Notes under the pieces: model-generated
What the model was told of the DNA's origin: nothing
What the model saw: the letters and a program-made list of their open reading frames with translations, nothing else
The model's database searches: none
Source of the DNA: Utricularia gibba
Lineage: Eukaryota > Streptophyta > Magnoliopsida > Lamiales > Lentibulariaceae
DNA length: 64,000 bases
Assembly (NCBI GenBank): GCA_002189035.1
Contig: NEEC01000020.1
Coordinates: 1,612,001-1,676,000, forward strand
Direction of reading: 5' to 3'
Made by a program: the position numbers and the translations under genes
Part shown: positions 54,888 to 64,000 of the stretch, piece by piece
Layout of the letters: every line of letters starts with the position of its first letter
Numbering within the stretch: position 1 is the stretch's first letter

Positions 54888-57155
54888 GGCGAGGTTAACT
54901 AGGAAGAATTACAGGCGGAATTTGAAGCTAGGACCCTAGGAGATGAGGTGTGGTTTGGAAAGAGATGGTATTGGGGAGTCACCATCTAGTCAGGTGAGAT
55001 CAAAACCACATCAACACTGATAGGGTTGGAAATAAGGGAGATGGATGCCATTCTCAGGTTAGATTGGCTACGAAGGAAGCATAAGGCATGAATTGAATGT
55101 GCCAAATGGACCATGGAGTAGAAGATGGTGACCGACGGAAATGGGAGTATCACTCGGAGAAGGGCTCCCTGGAATTAATGACGCAGGGAAAAAATGAGGG
55201 GCATCACCACTTAGCATGCATATCCCAGCAGAGGAACAAAAATACATCAAAGGAAAGAGATAAGGTTCTTATATATGAGTAAAGTGATGTGTTTTCAAAA
55301 GAACTACTAGGCCATGCCCGATAAGGAAATTGAGTTTGAAATAGAATTGATGTGGCAGCCGAACAGATCTCGGGGCACTATACCTAGCACTTCGCCATGA
55401 GAGGCACCCGTATCATTTGTAAGCAAGAAGGAAAGAACACTAAAGTTGTACATAGACTATTCAGAATCAACAACCTATTCGACCAGCTGAAAGAGGTGAC
55501 CATATTCTCCAAAATTGACCTCAGATCTGGATATCACCAATTGTAAATATGGAAAGAAGGCATGCCCTAAGCAGCCTTTTGAATGAGGTACATGCACTTT
55601 GAGTTTGTGGTATTACCATCCAACCTCATCAATGCCCCAGCAGCCTTCATGAATTTGATGAATAGGGTGTTTCAGCCTTACTTGGACAGTTTTTGGGTCA
55701 TTTTCATAGATGACATATTGGTGTTTCATGGGATGAGGAGATCCATGAGGAACACTTACGAATTGTACTGGAACTATTCTATGAGAAGAAATAATATGCT
55801 AAGAAAAGTAAGTGTGAGTTTTTCTTACAAAGCATTAGTTTTCTTGGACATGTAATCAGTGGCAAAGGCATTGAATTGGACTCAAAGACAGACGAGGCCA
55901 TAGTGGAGTGGTTTGTGCCTAAGAACATGGGGGATGTCAGAGCTTCTTAGGTTTGACTGCGTACTCTCAACATTTCATGAAGTCCTTTTCCAAGAAGATC
56001 CAGTCGTTAACGGAATTGTAATGGGAGGGTAAGGGGTGGGGTTTGAGTGGATGGCACGATACAAAGGGAGTTTTTAGGGGATGAAGAAGGAACTTGGCAT
56101 GTCACCCGTATTAGCACTACCAAAAGAAGGGAAGGGATATTTGATAAACAAGGATGGAAGAATTATGAGACTAGGGGTAGTGTTGATGCAAGATGAAAGG
56201 GTGTTTGCATATGCTTCTAGACAGCTGAAAGCTCATGAAGATAACTACCTAGTACACGACTTGGAGTTGGCCATGCTGATGTTTTCCTTGAAGGTGTGGA
56301 GATACTATCTTTATGGGGTATGATGTGAACTCTATACGGATCACCAAAGCTTGAAGTACATTTTCACACAATGGAAGCTTTACCTACAACAGCGAAGATG
56401 GCTTGAGTTCACCAAGGATTATGACTTGATGATAAACTATCATCCCAAGAAGGTGAACGTGGTGTTGGACGGATTAAGTCAGAGCATGCCTGTACGAGAG
56501 CTCACCACAAAACTAGAACAGATGGGCATTGAGATTTTTCCAACAAGGTGGACTAGCCACTATCATCTATGTGGTACCTGACCTACTCAAGGAAATCCGA
56601 ACAGCTCAAAGTGAGGGAGACTGGGAACATACATGAGCTAGCGGTTGAGGGAGGGGAACCCCTTGTTGTAAGAGCCTACAGACTGATCACGGTGAATGGA
56701 AGATTGCAGATGCCAGATGGGGGAACATTATGGGAGAAGATAATGAGGGAGGCACATGAGACACGATATACAATGCACATGGGTAACACCAAAATGTACC
56801 ATGACATGCAAAAAAGTTTCTAGTGGTTTGGGATGAAGTAAAGTATCACGGAGTTCATAGAGAGATGCCAAATTTGCCAACAAACCAAGGTGAAACATCA
56901 ATGACCGGCGGGACTCCTACACCCAATAGACATTCCTGAGTGGAAATGGAAAAAGGTCTTGATGGATATTGTGAAGGGTCTACCTCAGACCTGATCAGGC
57001 AAGGACACAATTTAGGTTGTGGTGGACCACCTTACAAAGAGCACCCACTTTCTACCAATGCATTCAAAGTGGAGTATCAACAGGCTAGCTCGGGAATATG
57101 TTGCGGAAATGGTTCAGTGACACATAGTTTTCAGTATTCTAAGATTATAGAATAA
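54888..57155 (+). pseudogene. Chromovirus-like gypsy pol relic: protease end, RT, RNase H, integrase start
   Basis: Protease end EMDAILRLDWLRRKHKA (about 55040). RT: KELLGHA-like lead-in, [35 protein letters not shown] and catalytic [10 protein letters not shown] (about 55695). RNase [21 protein letters not shown] (about 56205), LYTDHQSLKYIF, KVNVVLDGLSQSM. Integrase zinc finger with HMGNTKMYHDM and ERCQICQQTKVKHQ (about 56865), IPEWKWKKVLMDIV; it ends around KST-HF and VAEMVQ near 57120, so most of the catalytic core and the chromodomain region are lost. Multiple stops. The motif set resembles Del/Tekay chromoviruses. Confidence 0.92.
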
Positions 57156-57481
57156 GTAATATTATGTTATAAAATTAGTATTTTACTAAGCATTTTGATA
57201 TGTTTATGATTAGTAGTATTATTCTACTTATTTACACCAGATTGGGATTAAATCCTGAATTTAGATTCAATCTTTAATTTAATAATTTTTCCTATAGCAA
57301 TGCAGTACATTTTCATCAATCTTAATCATGAAGAGCCAAGAGTGCATAATGGATGTGGCAGAAAAATAGGGACAAAAGGAAGGAGATAAATAGTAGATTT
57401 TTGAAAAAAAAAAAAAGAGGAGAGAGAAAAAAAATATCAGAGAACTTTGAGAACACGCAAGGGGTCTAGTGAGAAGTATAT
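57156..57481. other. Spacer downstream of truncated gypsy pol
   Basis: AT-rich, then an A/G-rich run at 57400-57440. No gene seen. Confidence 0.45.
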
Positions 57482-58673
57482 TGATAACACATATTTTTTA
57501 GTGATTGAATACATAGAAATTACTCATATTGTGCTACAAAAATTATGTTTTATTGCCTAGTTTTATATTTTTGCGCATAAGTACTATAATTGTGTCATTT
57601 TAGTCTTAGTTGGGACTAAATCTACGATTATTTAGTCCCAACCTACTAATAGTTTTATTCGAGGAATGCAGTGCAGGTTGCAACACAAATCCCAAGGAGC
57701 CGAATATGAACAATGTGGTGGCAGAGGATGAAACAGAAATCTGAAAAGAAGTACACACAAAATCCAAAGAAGAGGAAAATGGGGGATTTTGGACAAATAG
57801 GGGAAAAAGATAGAGAGAGAAGGCAGATCTCCCCCATTGGAGACTCACGACAACTTTATGGAGAAGGTTTTCTGGGGGGGGGGGGGAGGAAGAAGGAGGA
57901 AGACCAACAAGAACGAAACTGAAGTTTCAAGACTATTTTCTGTTTCAAAAGAATGTTGTTCTTAACTAAGAGTAGCTAGCGACGTTTCTAGTTTTCTGTT
58001 GACATTTTACATTCTTTGCTTGTTTATTTCCTAGTAGTTGACTGAGACATGAGTATATTGTGGATGATATTTTCTTTTCTATTTTCGTTTATCTGAAGTA
58101 TGAGTGGCAAAGTACTTAGGAGGTGCCTTCGTGTGAAAGGGGGAGAAACATGCTAATCAACCTTTAGACCTAATTAGCCATAGGTCACGCCACTTCCTTA
58201 ACAAACCAGGATAGATTCAGGAGGGGGAAGTAGTGAAATTCAGCTTAACAACCCTAATTAGAGGTAAACCAAAGATTAGGGGGAAAACAAGAATCCGGGA
58301 ATATCTAGATTTTGGTGTGTTAGTTGTATGATTTATCGTTTGTGTGAGCTTGTTTAGTGATAAGCATATATCCTCTAGGAGTTCCAAGCCATCACCCATT
58401 TCATTCCAGAAACAAGTGAGCTCCAAAACTTATTATTTTTCTTTACTGTATCCCGTTGTAATTTTGCCTTAATCCTAGTTAAGACCAATTCTACCAACGT
58501 GACACTGGTTTCATGCATTAACTTTCACATAGCAAGCACCTAGCTCCTTGTGTTTGATCCTAGTCCATTATGCTCATATTTTCCATATGATTTGAGGTGA
58601 ATTAGGTTTATAAATTTTATTTGATAGGAGAAATTTGCAAATTAATGACTTTACACTAATTTTTCGTTTATCA
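57482..58673 (+). mobile_element. LTR family B copy, plus orientation, no target duplication
   Basis: TGATAACACATATTTT... to ...TTTTCGTTTATCA. Inverse copy of 45864-46986 over its length (shared blocks: CTTAATCCTAGTTAAGACCA, CATAGCAAGCACCTAGCTCC, AGGTTTATAAATTTTATTTG). Flanks TATAT and GAGAT do not match. A diverged partial copy follows directly in the same orientation, so these may be two LTRs of one collapsed element. The ORF at 57713-57922 is LTR text. Confidence 0.8.
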
Positions 58674-58689
58674 GAGATCTAGCAAGAAA

Positions 58690-59400
58690 AAATGTAGAAG
58701 AATGAACACGAAGAAGATGAGCTATGGAACTCAGCTCACTTGAAGATATTCTAATAGGAATGCTACTCATAATTGGGAGTAGATCGCAAGAAACATTTTA
58801 GCTTTTCTTTTAAAACTATTTTCTTTATGGCTACTCATTACTTTCTTCTTATTAGACTTTAACCTTACCCATGTTCCTAATTTTATATTATAAATGTGTT
58901 TTATTTTTCTTTAATATAAGTAGATAAGCACTAAATGGTGTCTTGGGACCAAAATGGACAAACATGCACATTATTCATTAAACCATACTAATTTCTTATT
59001 GTAGAACTATATTAGTTCTAGTTTAAAATTAATCTTCAATCGTGATGAAAACAGAATGTGTGAACCCACACATTGATTTTTTAACAAACCAGAATAGATA
59101 TATAAGGAGAAAATAGTGGTATGTTCATCATAAGTCAATCCTAATTAAAGTTAGACCAAATATTAGGGGAAGATTTAACTACATTAAAGCTTTTGTTGGT
59201 TAGATGAATGATTAATAAATTGGGATGGAATAAGGATAGTGATACCATTCTTGGAAGTTCCAAGACATTACATTTTTTCCTTTTAGGTACAAATATGATT
59301 TACTCGTTTATTGTTTTACTTCATTTTATCATTAAACTGTATTACTCCTAGCTTTGACTTAATCTTCAATCGTGATAAAAATAGAATGTGTCAACCCACA
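58690..59400 (+). mobile_element. Diverged partial LTR B copy
   Basis: AACCAGAATAGATATATAAG, CAATCCTAATTAAAGTTAGA and GGAAGTTCCAAGACATTACA (59090-59265) parallel AACCAGGATAGATTCAGGAG, CAACCCTAATTAGAGGTAAA and GGAGTTCCAAGCCATCACCC in the preceding copy. A block TTAATCTTCAATCGTGAT...GTGT(G/C)AACCCACACAT occurs twice, near 59025 and 59363. Confidence 0.6.
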
Positions 59401-59419
59401 CATAACAACATGGGTAGAA

Positions 59420-59950
59420 TGTATGTTGGATCAAAGGGAACAGGGGGTGGAAGTGCCAAGTGGAACCCCTCCTCATGAGTGACCTTGCACTAGGATCCGA
59501 TCATCACCATGCATGGCGTTTGGCTCTTGGAGGGAGCTTTCTGGCTCCCAAGCGAACTCTTCGGAGAGCTCATGAGAGAGACCCACTCGAGTAGATGAGA
59601 CCTGCCATAGAAAGGATGATGAAACAGAGGAGAATCACCATGTCGAGATACGTCGAGATTTGGAAGGAGGATGTCCCAATTTGGGAGAAGGGTGCAAAGC
59701 GATATGAAGGTAAGGGGAACTCGTGTGGGAACCGTAAGTGTAAGGGCTAAAGGGCTTAGATGATTAGGGAGCCCAATGGGGTGGTTTGGATCCTAGACTG
59801 AGGTATCTTTGACATCAAACCGATAATAGATCGTGGGTGGATCTAGCCGTGAACTCCAACGGGAGCAGGATTGAGACGAGTCACCATGGTCGGGATTCCT
59901 CTTGACGACAACGGAGTACTTTTGCCGTTGGTGTTCTTTTTGATGTCTAC
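59420..59950 (+). mobile_element. Chromovirus-like gypsy 3' LTR (partial)
   Basis: Aligned with the 5' LTR parts (42810-43017 and 49135-49420). Relative to that copy it lacks the segment between the GAGAGACCC block and the GATGAAAC block, including the TATA region, and carries extra left-hand text. Both limits are approximate. Minus-strand ORFs 59793-60109 are shadows. Confidence 0.7.
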
Positions 59951-60064
59951 GCATTTCACCACTCCACCGCCTGTAAAGGGTTGAGCCCTGGGATATAATG
60001 GTGGACTTAAAAAGCCACCTAAGGATGCTGTACACCCAATCATTCCGGATAACTCTTGCATCCT

Positions 60065-60235
60065 CTGTCTTACCGCTGCTGGGTATGCGATCTTGGATTG
60101 GTGTTGCATATTCAGCTTCTATTGCAACAGCTACGGCAGTTTTCTTGATCTGCCCAATTGGTCAAGGAAGTTTTTCTTATAGTATGACTTCAGGAATTTT
60201 TGTTAATTTCAATTTTTGTAATTGTAGAGATAGTC
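60065..60235 (+). pseudogene. psbA: psbA fragment (photosystem II D1 protein), plastid-derived
   Basis: Reads [20 protein letters not shown] then [12 protein letters not shown] and a worn NFNF, against D1 [35 protein letters not shown]1 binds the photosystem II reaction-centre cofactors in thylakoids. Only about 55 of some 350 residues remain, with unfavourable substitutions. The open frame around it (59998-60288) is chance extension. Right flank of the gypsy nest. Confidence 0.92.
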
Positions 60236-60289
60236 CACCAGAATTTGTTAAATGGCCATCCTCAAAAAATCCTTTGCAAATTAATTAGA

Positions 60290-60660
60290 CTTCATTAACT
60301 ATTTACAAGAAATTCAATATTTTAGGAAATATTACATTTATTTTTACTAGTTATTTTTAAATCAATAATAATTGCATTATTTTTTAATTTAACTACAACA
60401 ATATTCCATATATTGATATAAAATATATAACATATTATTGGATTATCAAATATGTTATGATCACAAAATGTGAATATGCAATCTAATGATCAATGAATTA
60501 ATCTAAAGAGCAATGTAACAATCATAAAATTAAATGATATATTATGTATTGATCCAAAACTCAGTCATTATACGAAATAAGTTATCCAAGTGAACCAGTG
60601 GTATTTATTTGGATTTCGAATGATGTGTAGTAACAACATTTTCAAAAGAATATCTTCTAG
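60290..60660. other. AT-rich spacer
   Basis: Nothing recognisable. Confidence 0.5.
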
Positions 60661-60679
60661 ATTACAAATGATCGTAATT

Positions 60680-61310
60680 TTAGTGTTGAGTAGCATTCCT
60701 TAGGGCTAATAAGCAACGTCTAGATCCTTTTGCAAGCCAATTAATGATAATAAGCAACACCCAGATGCCCAAACCCTTCTGGGTGTCGCTTAATGCTAAT
60801 AAACAACGAACAGATCCCTCTATGCACCGATTAATGATAACAAACAGTATTAAGACTTAAGACCCATATGGGTATCGTTTAGTGATAATTAGTACCCAGA
60901 CTTTTATGGATTTTGATTAGTGATAATAAATAATGCCGACACCTCTTTAGATGCTGATTAATGATAACAAACAGTATTAAGACTTAAGACCCATATGGGT
61001 ATCGTTTAGTGATAATTAGTACCCAGACTTTTATGGATTTTGATTAGTGATAATAAATAATGCCGACACCTCTTTAGATGCTGATTAATGATAATAAGCA
61101 GTGTTCAAACCGTTATAGCCATTTTTTAATAATAATAAGCAGCGCCGAGAGAAATTTGAATGCTGTTTAATGATAATAAACTGCACCCATATGCCTCTTC
61201 GTGATATTAACCAGCTGCCAAATCCTATTTGGGTGCTGCCTAATAATATTAAAGAGCGCCTAAACCCCATTTGGACACTACATACTAATAATAAGTAAAT
61301 AATGTTCACG
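60680..61310 (+). repeat. Minisatellite array, left arm of a foldback structure
   Basis: Units of about 40-50 bp built on AATGATAATAAGCAG...CCCAGACCC...TGGGTGCT. Two copies of a 127-bp compound unit are identical: 60829-60955 and 60956-61082. Units of the same kind occur in inverse orientation at about 62205-62390. Confidence 0.88.
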
Positions 61311-61424
61311 ATGATTTTTTATTAAAGTTTTTCAAACTTTTGTTGGGTATATTATTTAAAATTAAAAATATTCTTCATTTTTGGATAAATAAGTAGCGTT
61401 TAGATAATTAAAAAGGGAAATCTA

Positions 61425-62010
61425 CAGAAATACCCCCAACTGTTTACCCACAAGATCATTTTTGTCACAATAGTTTGCTACGGTGCAAATTTACCTTTAA
61501 AGTTCACACGTAGATGCAATACTACCCTCAAATATTTGGAAACACATTTAAATGAGTAAATTTGCTCCAAATATTTCAAAGTACGCACTTTTACCGGTTT
61601 TTTTTTATTATTATCATTAGTAATAATAATAATAAATTAATAATGGTGATGAAACCTTAATACTCTTGTTAAAACTCTTAAACACAAACCAAATAGAAAC
61701 AAAAAATAAATAAACTTTTTTGCCTTAGTACATGTGTTGCAATATGATTATGATGATTGAAACCATAAATTGATATTATTATTATTATTACTATTATTAT
61801 GATATTTATATTAGTAATAATAAAAGACAAGTATAGGGTAAAAGTGCACAATTTGAAAGATTTGGAGCAAAAATACACATTTAAATATTTTTGTAAACAT
61901 TTGGGGGCATTGTTGTATCTGTGTGTAAATTTTAAGGGCAAATTTGCAGCACATTAAACTATTGTGGTAAAAATGCTCATATATATAAAATGTTAGTGGC
62001 AAAAATAAAC
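61425..62010. repeat. Inner inverted repeat (MITE-like) between the minisatellite arrays
   Basis: Left arm about 61425-61597 and right arm about 61836-62010 are inverse copies: ATATTTGGAGCAAATTTACT read from the left arm on the minus strand matches GATTTGGAGCAAAAATACAC on the plus strand at 61857, and AAACTATTGTGACAAAAATG matches AAACTATTGTGGTAAAAATG. The loop has TAA/ATT microsatellites, themselves inverse to each other (61616-61640 and 61773-61800). Confidence 0.85.
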
Positions 62011-62204
62011 TTGAATCATAATTAGAAGTGTCCAAATTGTTTTTAATATTATAAAAACAGTTCAGCAATAATAATTTAAGAACGGATTTTTAAATGAATA
62101 CATAATTTATATGATTTAATTATACAACTGTCCACATCGTATGAATTATATGAGAACAGGGGCTGATATTTAGTAAATATTGATTGAATATAGAATGTAT
62201 TATG

Positions 62205-62395
62205 TTGAATGCTTATTATTATCACTAGAGAATACTCAAAAGAAGATGGAGATGCCGTATTATCACTAAACAATGTCCAAGGGAGCTTCGGTGTTATCAG
62301 TATGCAACATTCATAAGGGTCTAAACGTTGTTTATTATCACTAATTGGTAACCAACGAGGTCTGAGTGCTATTTATTAACATTCATTTGAATCAT
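62205..62395 (-). repeat. Minisatellite array, right arm (inverse orientation)
   Basis: On the minus strand: AATTAGTGATAATAAACAAC, TTTAGTGATAATACGGC and CTAGTGATAATAATAAGC mark three to four units of the same family as 60680-61310, shorter and more diverged. Confidence 0.8.
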
Positions 62396-62399
62396 TTGT

Positions 62400-64000
62400 A
62401 ATTAGGATGAGTGATGCAGTTTCAATATAAAAAAGGAAAGCATTGTTGGCACATGATTCGAAAACCAATTTAATAACAGTTAGAGAACTTAGTTTGTATA
62501 ATTCTTGAGTTTTAGATCATGTATAATATATCATTTAATAGTATAAGTTAAATATTTTTATTATTCTACGGACTTTGTTCTTTTATTCTACAATTGCACA
62601 TTCCTTGGTTTGAACCATTTAGAAAAGATGTCTTCACATCCATTCTGTGAATCACTAAAACATGAATACAGGTAAGTGCTATTAACATACTAATAGATAA
62701 GAATTGAACAGTTGGAGGTCGAAATTCTTGATTATTGGAGGAATACCCATTGGGTTTTTGTGTGAAGTACTTCGTAACTAATCTGGGTTTATATTTATGA
62801 ATTGTGTTTTTTGGATATAGTTTCTTTCTAAATATCTACTTACATCCACTGAGTTTTGTTATTTGTAGTAGATCTCACACTCAATTTTGTGGAAAGAGGT
62901 TATTAAAATTGAAATTTATTATTTACAAAAAAATTGAGTCAGGGGAATAAATTGTTTTCATTAAATATCAAAGACTCTCTAAATATGAGATATAATTAGA
63001 AATCATCACCTACAGCGATTTTAATGCTCTATCTATACTTCTACTTAGGTTTTCATGGAAGATTCCACATTATTAGAGTTTATACTATTATTAGCATAAC
63101 TCTCAATTGTCTCTCATTTATTTTCTTTGAGTGGGAAGATATTTTCAAAAAATTTGTTATTTTTGTTTCCAAATTAGTTTAATGATCAAGAACATCACTT
63201 ATTAATAAGAAACCAATGTGCAATACTTATATCACCATATCCTATGAACAAATAATATGATGTTTTTTACTCAATTTTCTTTTTCTTTAGATTAGGCAAC
63301 ATCAATTTTGCTAGATATCTCATATGAAACATAATGGGTAAGATAAAACCACTCTTCCCTCAATTTCTCTAAACTTGTAGAGGTGAGTTCCTGTATAGTA
63401 TAATCAAACCAAAAGGGGATTCTTTTTGTTACATGCATGAAACGGTTGGTTGAAAAAAGATAAAGAAAACACAAAACCACAAACACGGTAATATGATGTC
63501 TTAAAGCATTTATAACCACTCCGATTGATCAGCAACCCAAGACCAAGTAATTACAATCCTAATATATTACTCTTTCAAGTATTCCAATAGAAACACATTA
63601 ACCAAATGTGATTTTAACTAAACGTGCATTTAAACCCACATAATACTGCAAATCAAACTATACAATAATGGTGTTCTGTTATCCGAAACTGAACTAAAAA
63701 ATAAGGTTGACAAGCAACATTCAAATAAAAATCATATTTCCTTTCTATTTGAAACCTTGTCACAAACATAAATTATGATACTCTCAAAGAAGTATAATCT
63801 GGCATATAAAAGAACAAGATAATTTTGTTTTTTAAACAGTTTTGGAAATGGGATGTCACTTTCTTTTTGGTTTGGCTGGAATGTCAATCACCTAACACGT
63901 TTATAACAATTTTTAAAAAATTCAAAAAAAATTATACAAAGACAAAGTAATTCGCAAAAGACCTCTCTAAAATTAATGATATGGAAAAATAAATCTTATT
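62400..64000. other. AT-rich stretch without recognisable features
   Basis: The minus-strand ORF 63292-63519 (75 codons) has no domain I know and base composition like its surroundings. No repeats or elements identified. Confidence 0.45.

Noticed and set aside
57477-58678. Target duplication for the plus-strand LTR B copy
   Set aside because: Flanks TATAT and GAGAT differ; no shifted match was found.
59998-60288. 96-codon plus ORF with a photosystem-like stretch
   Set aside because: Only the middle matches D1; both ends are unrelated, so it is a psbA fragment in a chance frame.
60680-61310. CRISPR-like regular repeats
   Set aside because: Units are contiguous and diverged without unique spacers, in a plant nuclear context; this is a minisatellite.
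63292-63519. 75-codon minus ORF near the right end
   Set aside because: No recognisable domain and AT-rich composition like the surrounding non-coding DNA.

Overview
This is an AT-rich plant nuclear window, almost entirely repeat-derived. Evidence: Ty1/copia and Ty3/gypsy retrotransposons with initiator-tRNA-Met primer sites, Mutator-like (MULE) and hAT transposase remnants, a CC-NB-LRR (NLR) resistance-gene relic with GT-AG introns, and many decayed pieces of plastid DNA. The NLR resembles the Rx/R1 type common in asterids, so an asterid eudicot is plausible but not proven. I see no intact host protein-coding gene.

Layout. 1-4.3 kb: two 3' ends of MULE-type transposase genes facing opposite ways. 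5.0-8.1 kb: a solo gypsy LTR (family A, perfect 5-bp target duplication) and copies of another LTR family (B). 9.4-9.8 kb: copia RNase H scrap. 10.1-12.6 kb: NLR pseudogene. 12.9-15.9 kb: copia element with 5' LTR, primer site, gag, protease and integrase, cut off at the start of reverse transcriptase. 16.0-19.3 kb: plastid mosaic (rrn16 3' end and spacer, accD C-terminus, ndhB exon 1 interrupted by an LTR-like insert). 24.5-25.3 kb: gypsy RNase H/integrase scrap. 27.1-28.8 kb: a colinear plastid ribosomal-protein operon, rpl16-rpl14-rps8-infA-rpl36, all decayed. 30.1-37.3 kb: a Tat-lineage gypsy element (minus strand) with a spliced antisense ORF, inserted into a second ndhB copy; ndhB' and accD' (37.3-38.9 kb) are an inverted duplicate of 16.5-18.4 kb. 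38.9-41.3 kb: another copia. 42.7-60.0 kb: a nest in which a chromovirus-like gypsy element, flanked by plastid clpP and psbA scraps, holds a 6-kb copia in its 5' LTR (that copia holds a solo LTR B), a hAT element between gag and pol (which holds another solo LTR B), and more LTR B copies before its 3' LTR. 60.7-62.4 kb: a foldback structure with inverted minisatellite arrays around a smaller inverted repeat. 62.4-64 kb: nothing recognisable.

Relationships. The strongest structural facts are exact target-site duplications that I read directly: CATAG (solo LTR A), AGTTG (Tat gypsy in ndhB'), TACTA (copia in gypsy LTR), TACCC (LTR B in copia integrase) and TGGGT (LTR B in hAT). They give a relative insertion history: plastid DNA first, gypsy next, then copia and hAT, and LTR B last. 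All coding remnants carry stops, frameshifts or truncations. I found no convincing new functional system. The best leads are the spliced antisense ORF in the Tat element, that element's near-total loss of its 3' LTR, the duplicated accD-ndhB chimera and the foldback minisatellite.
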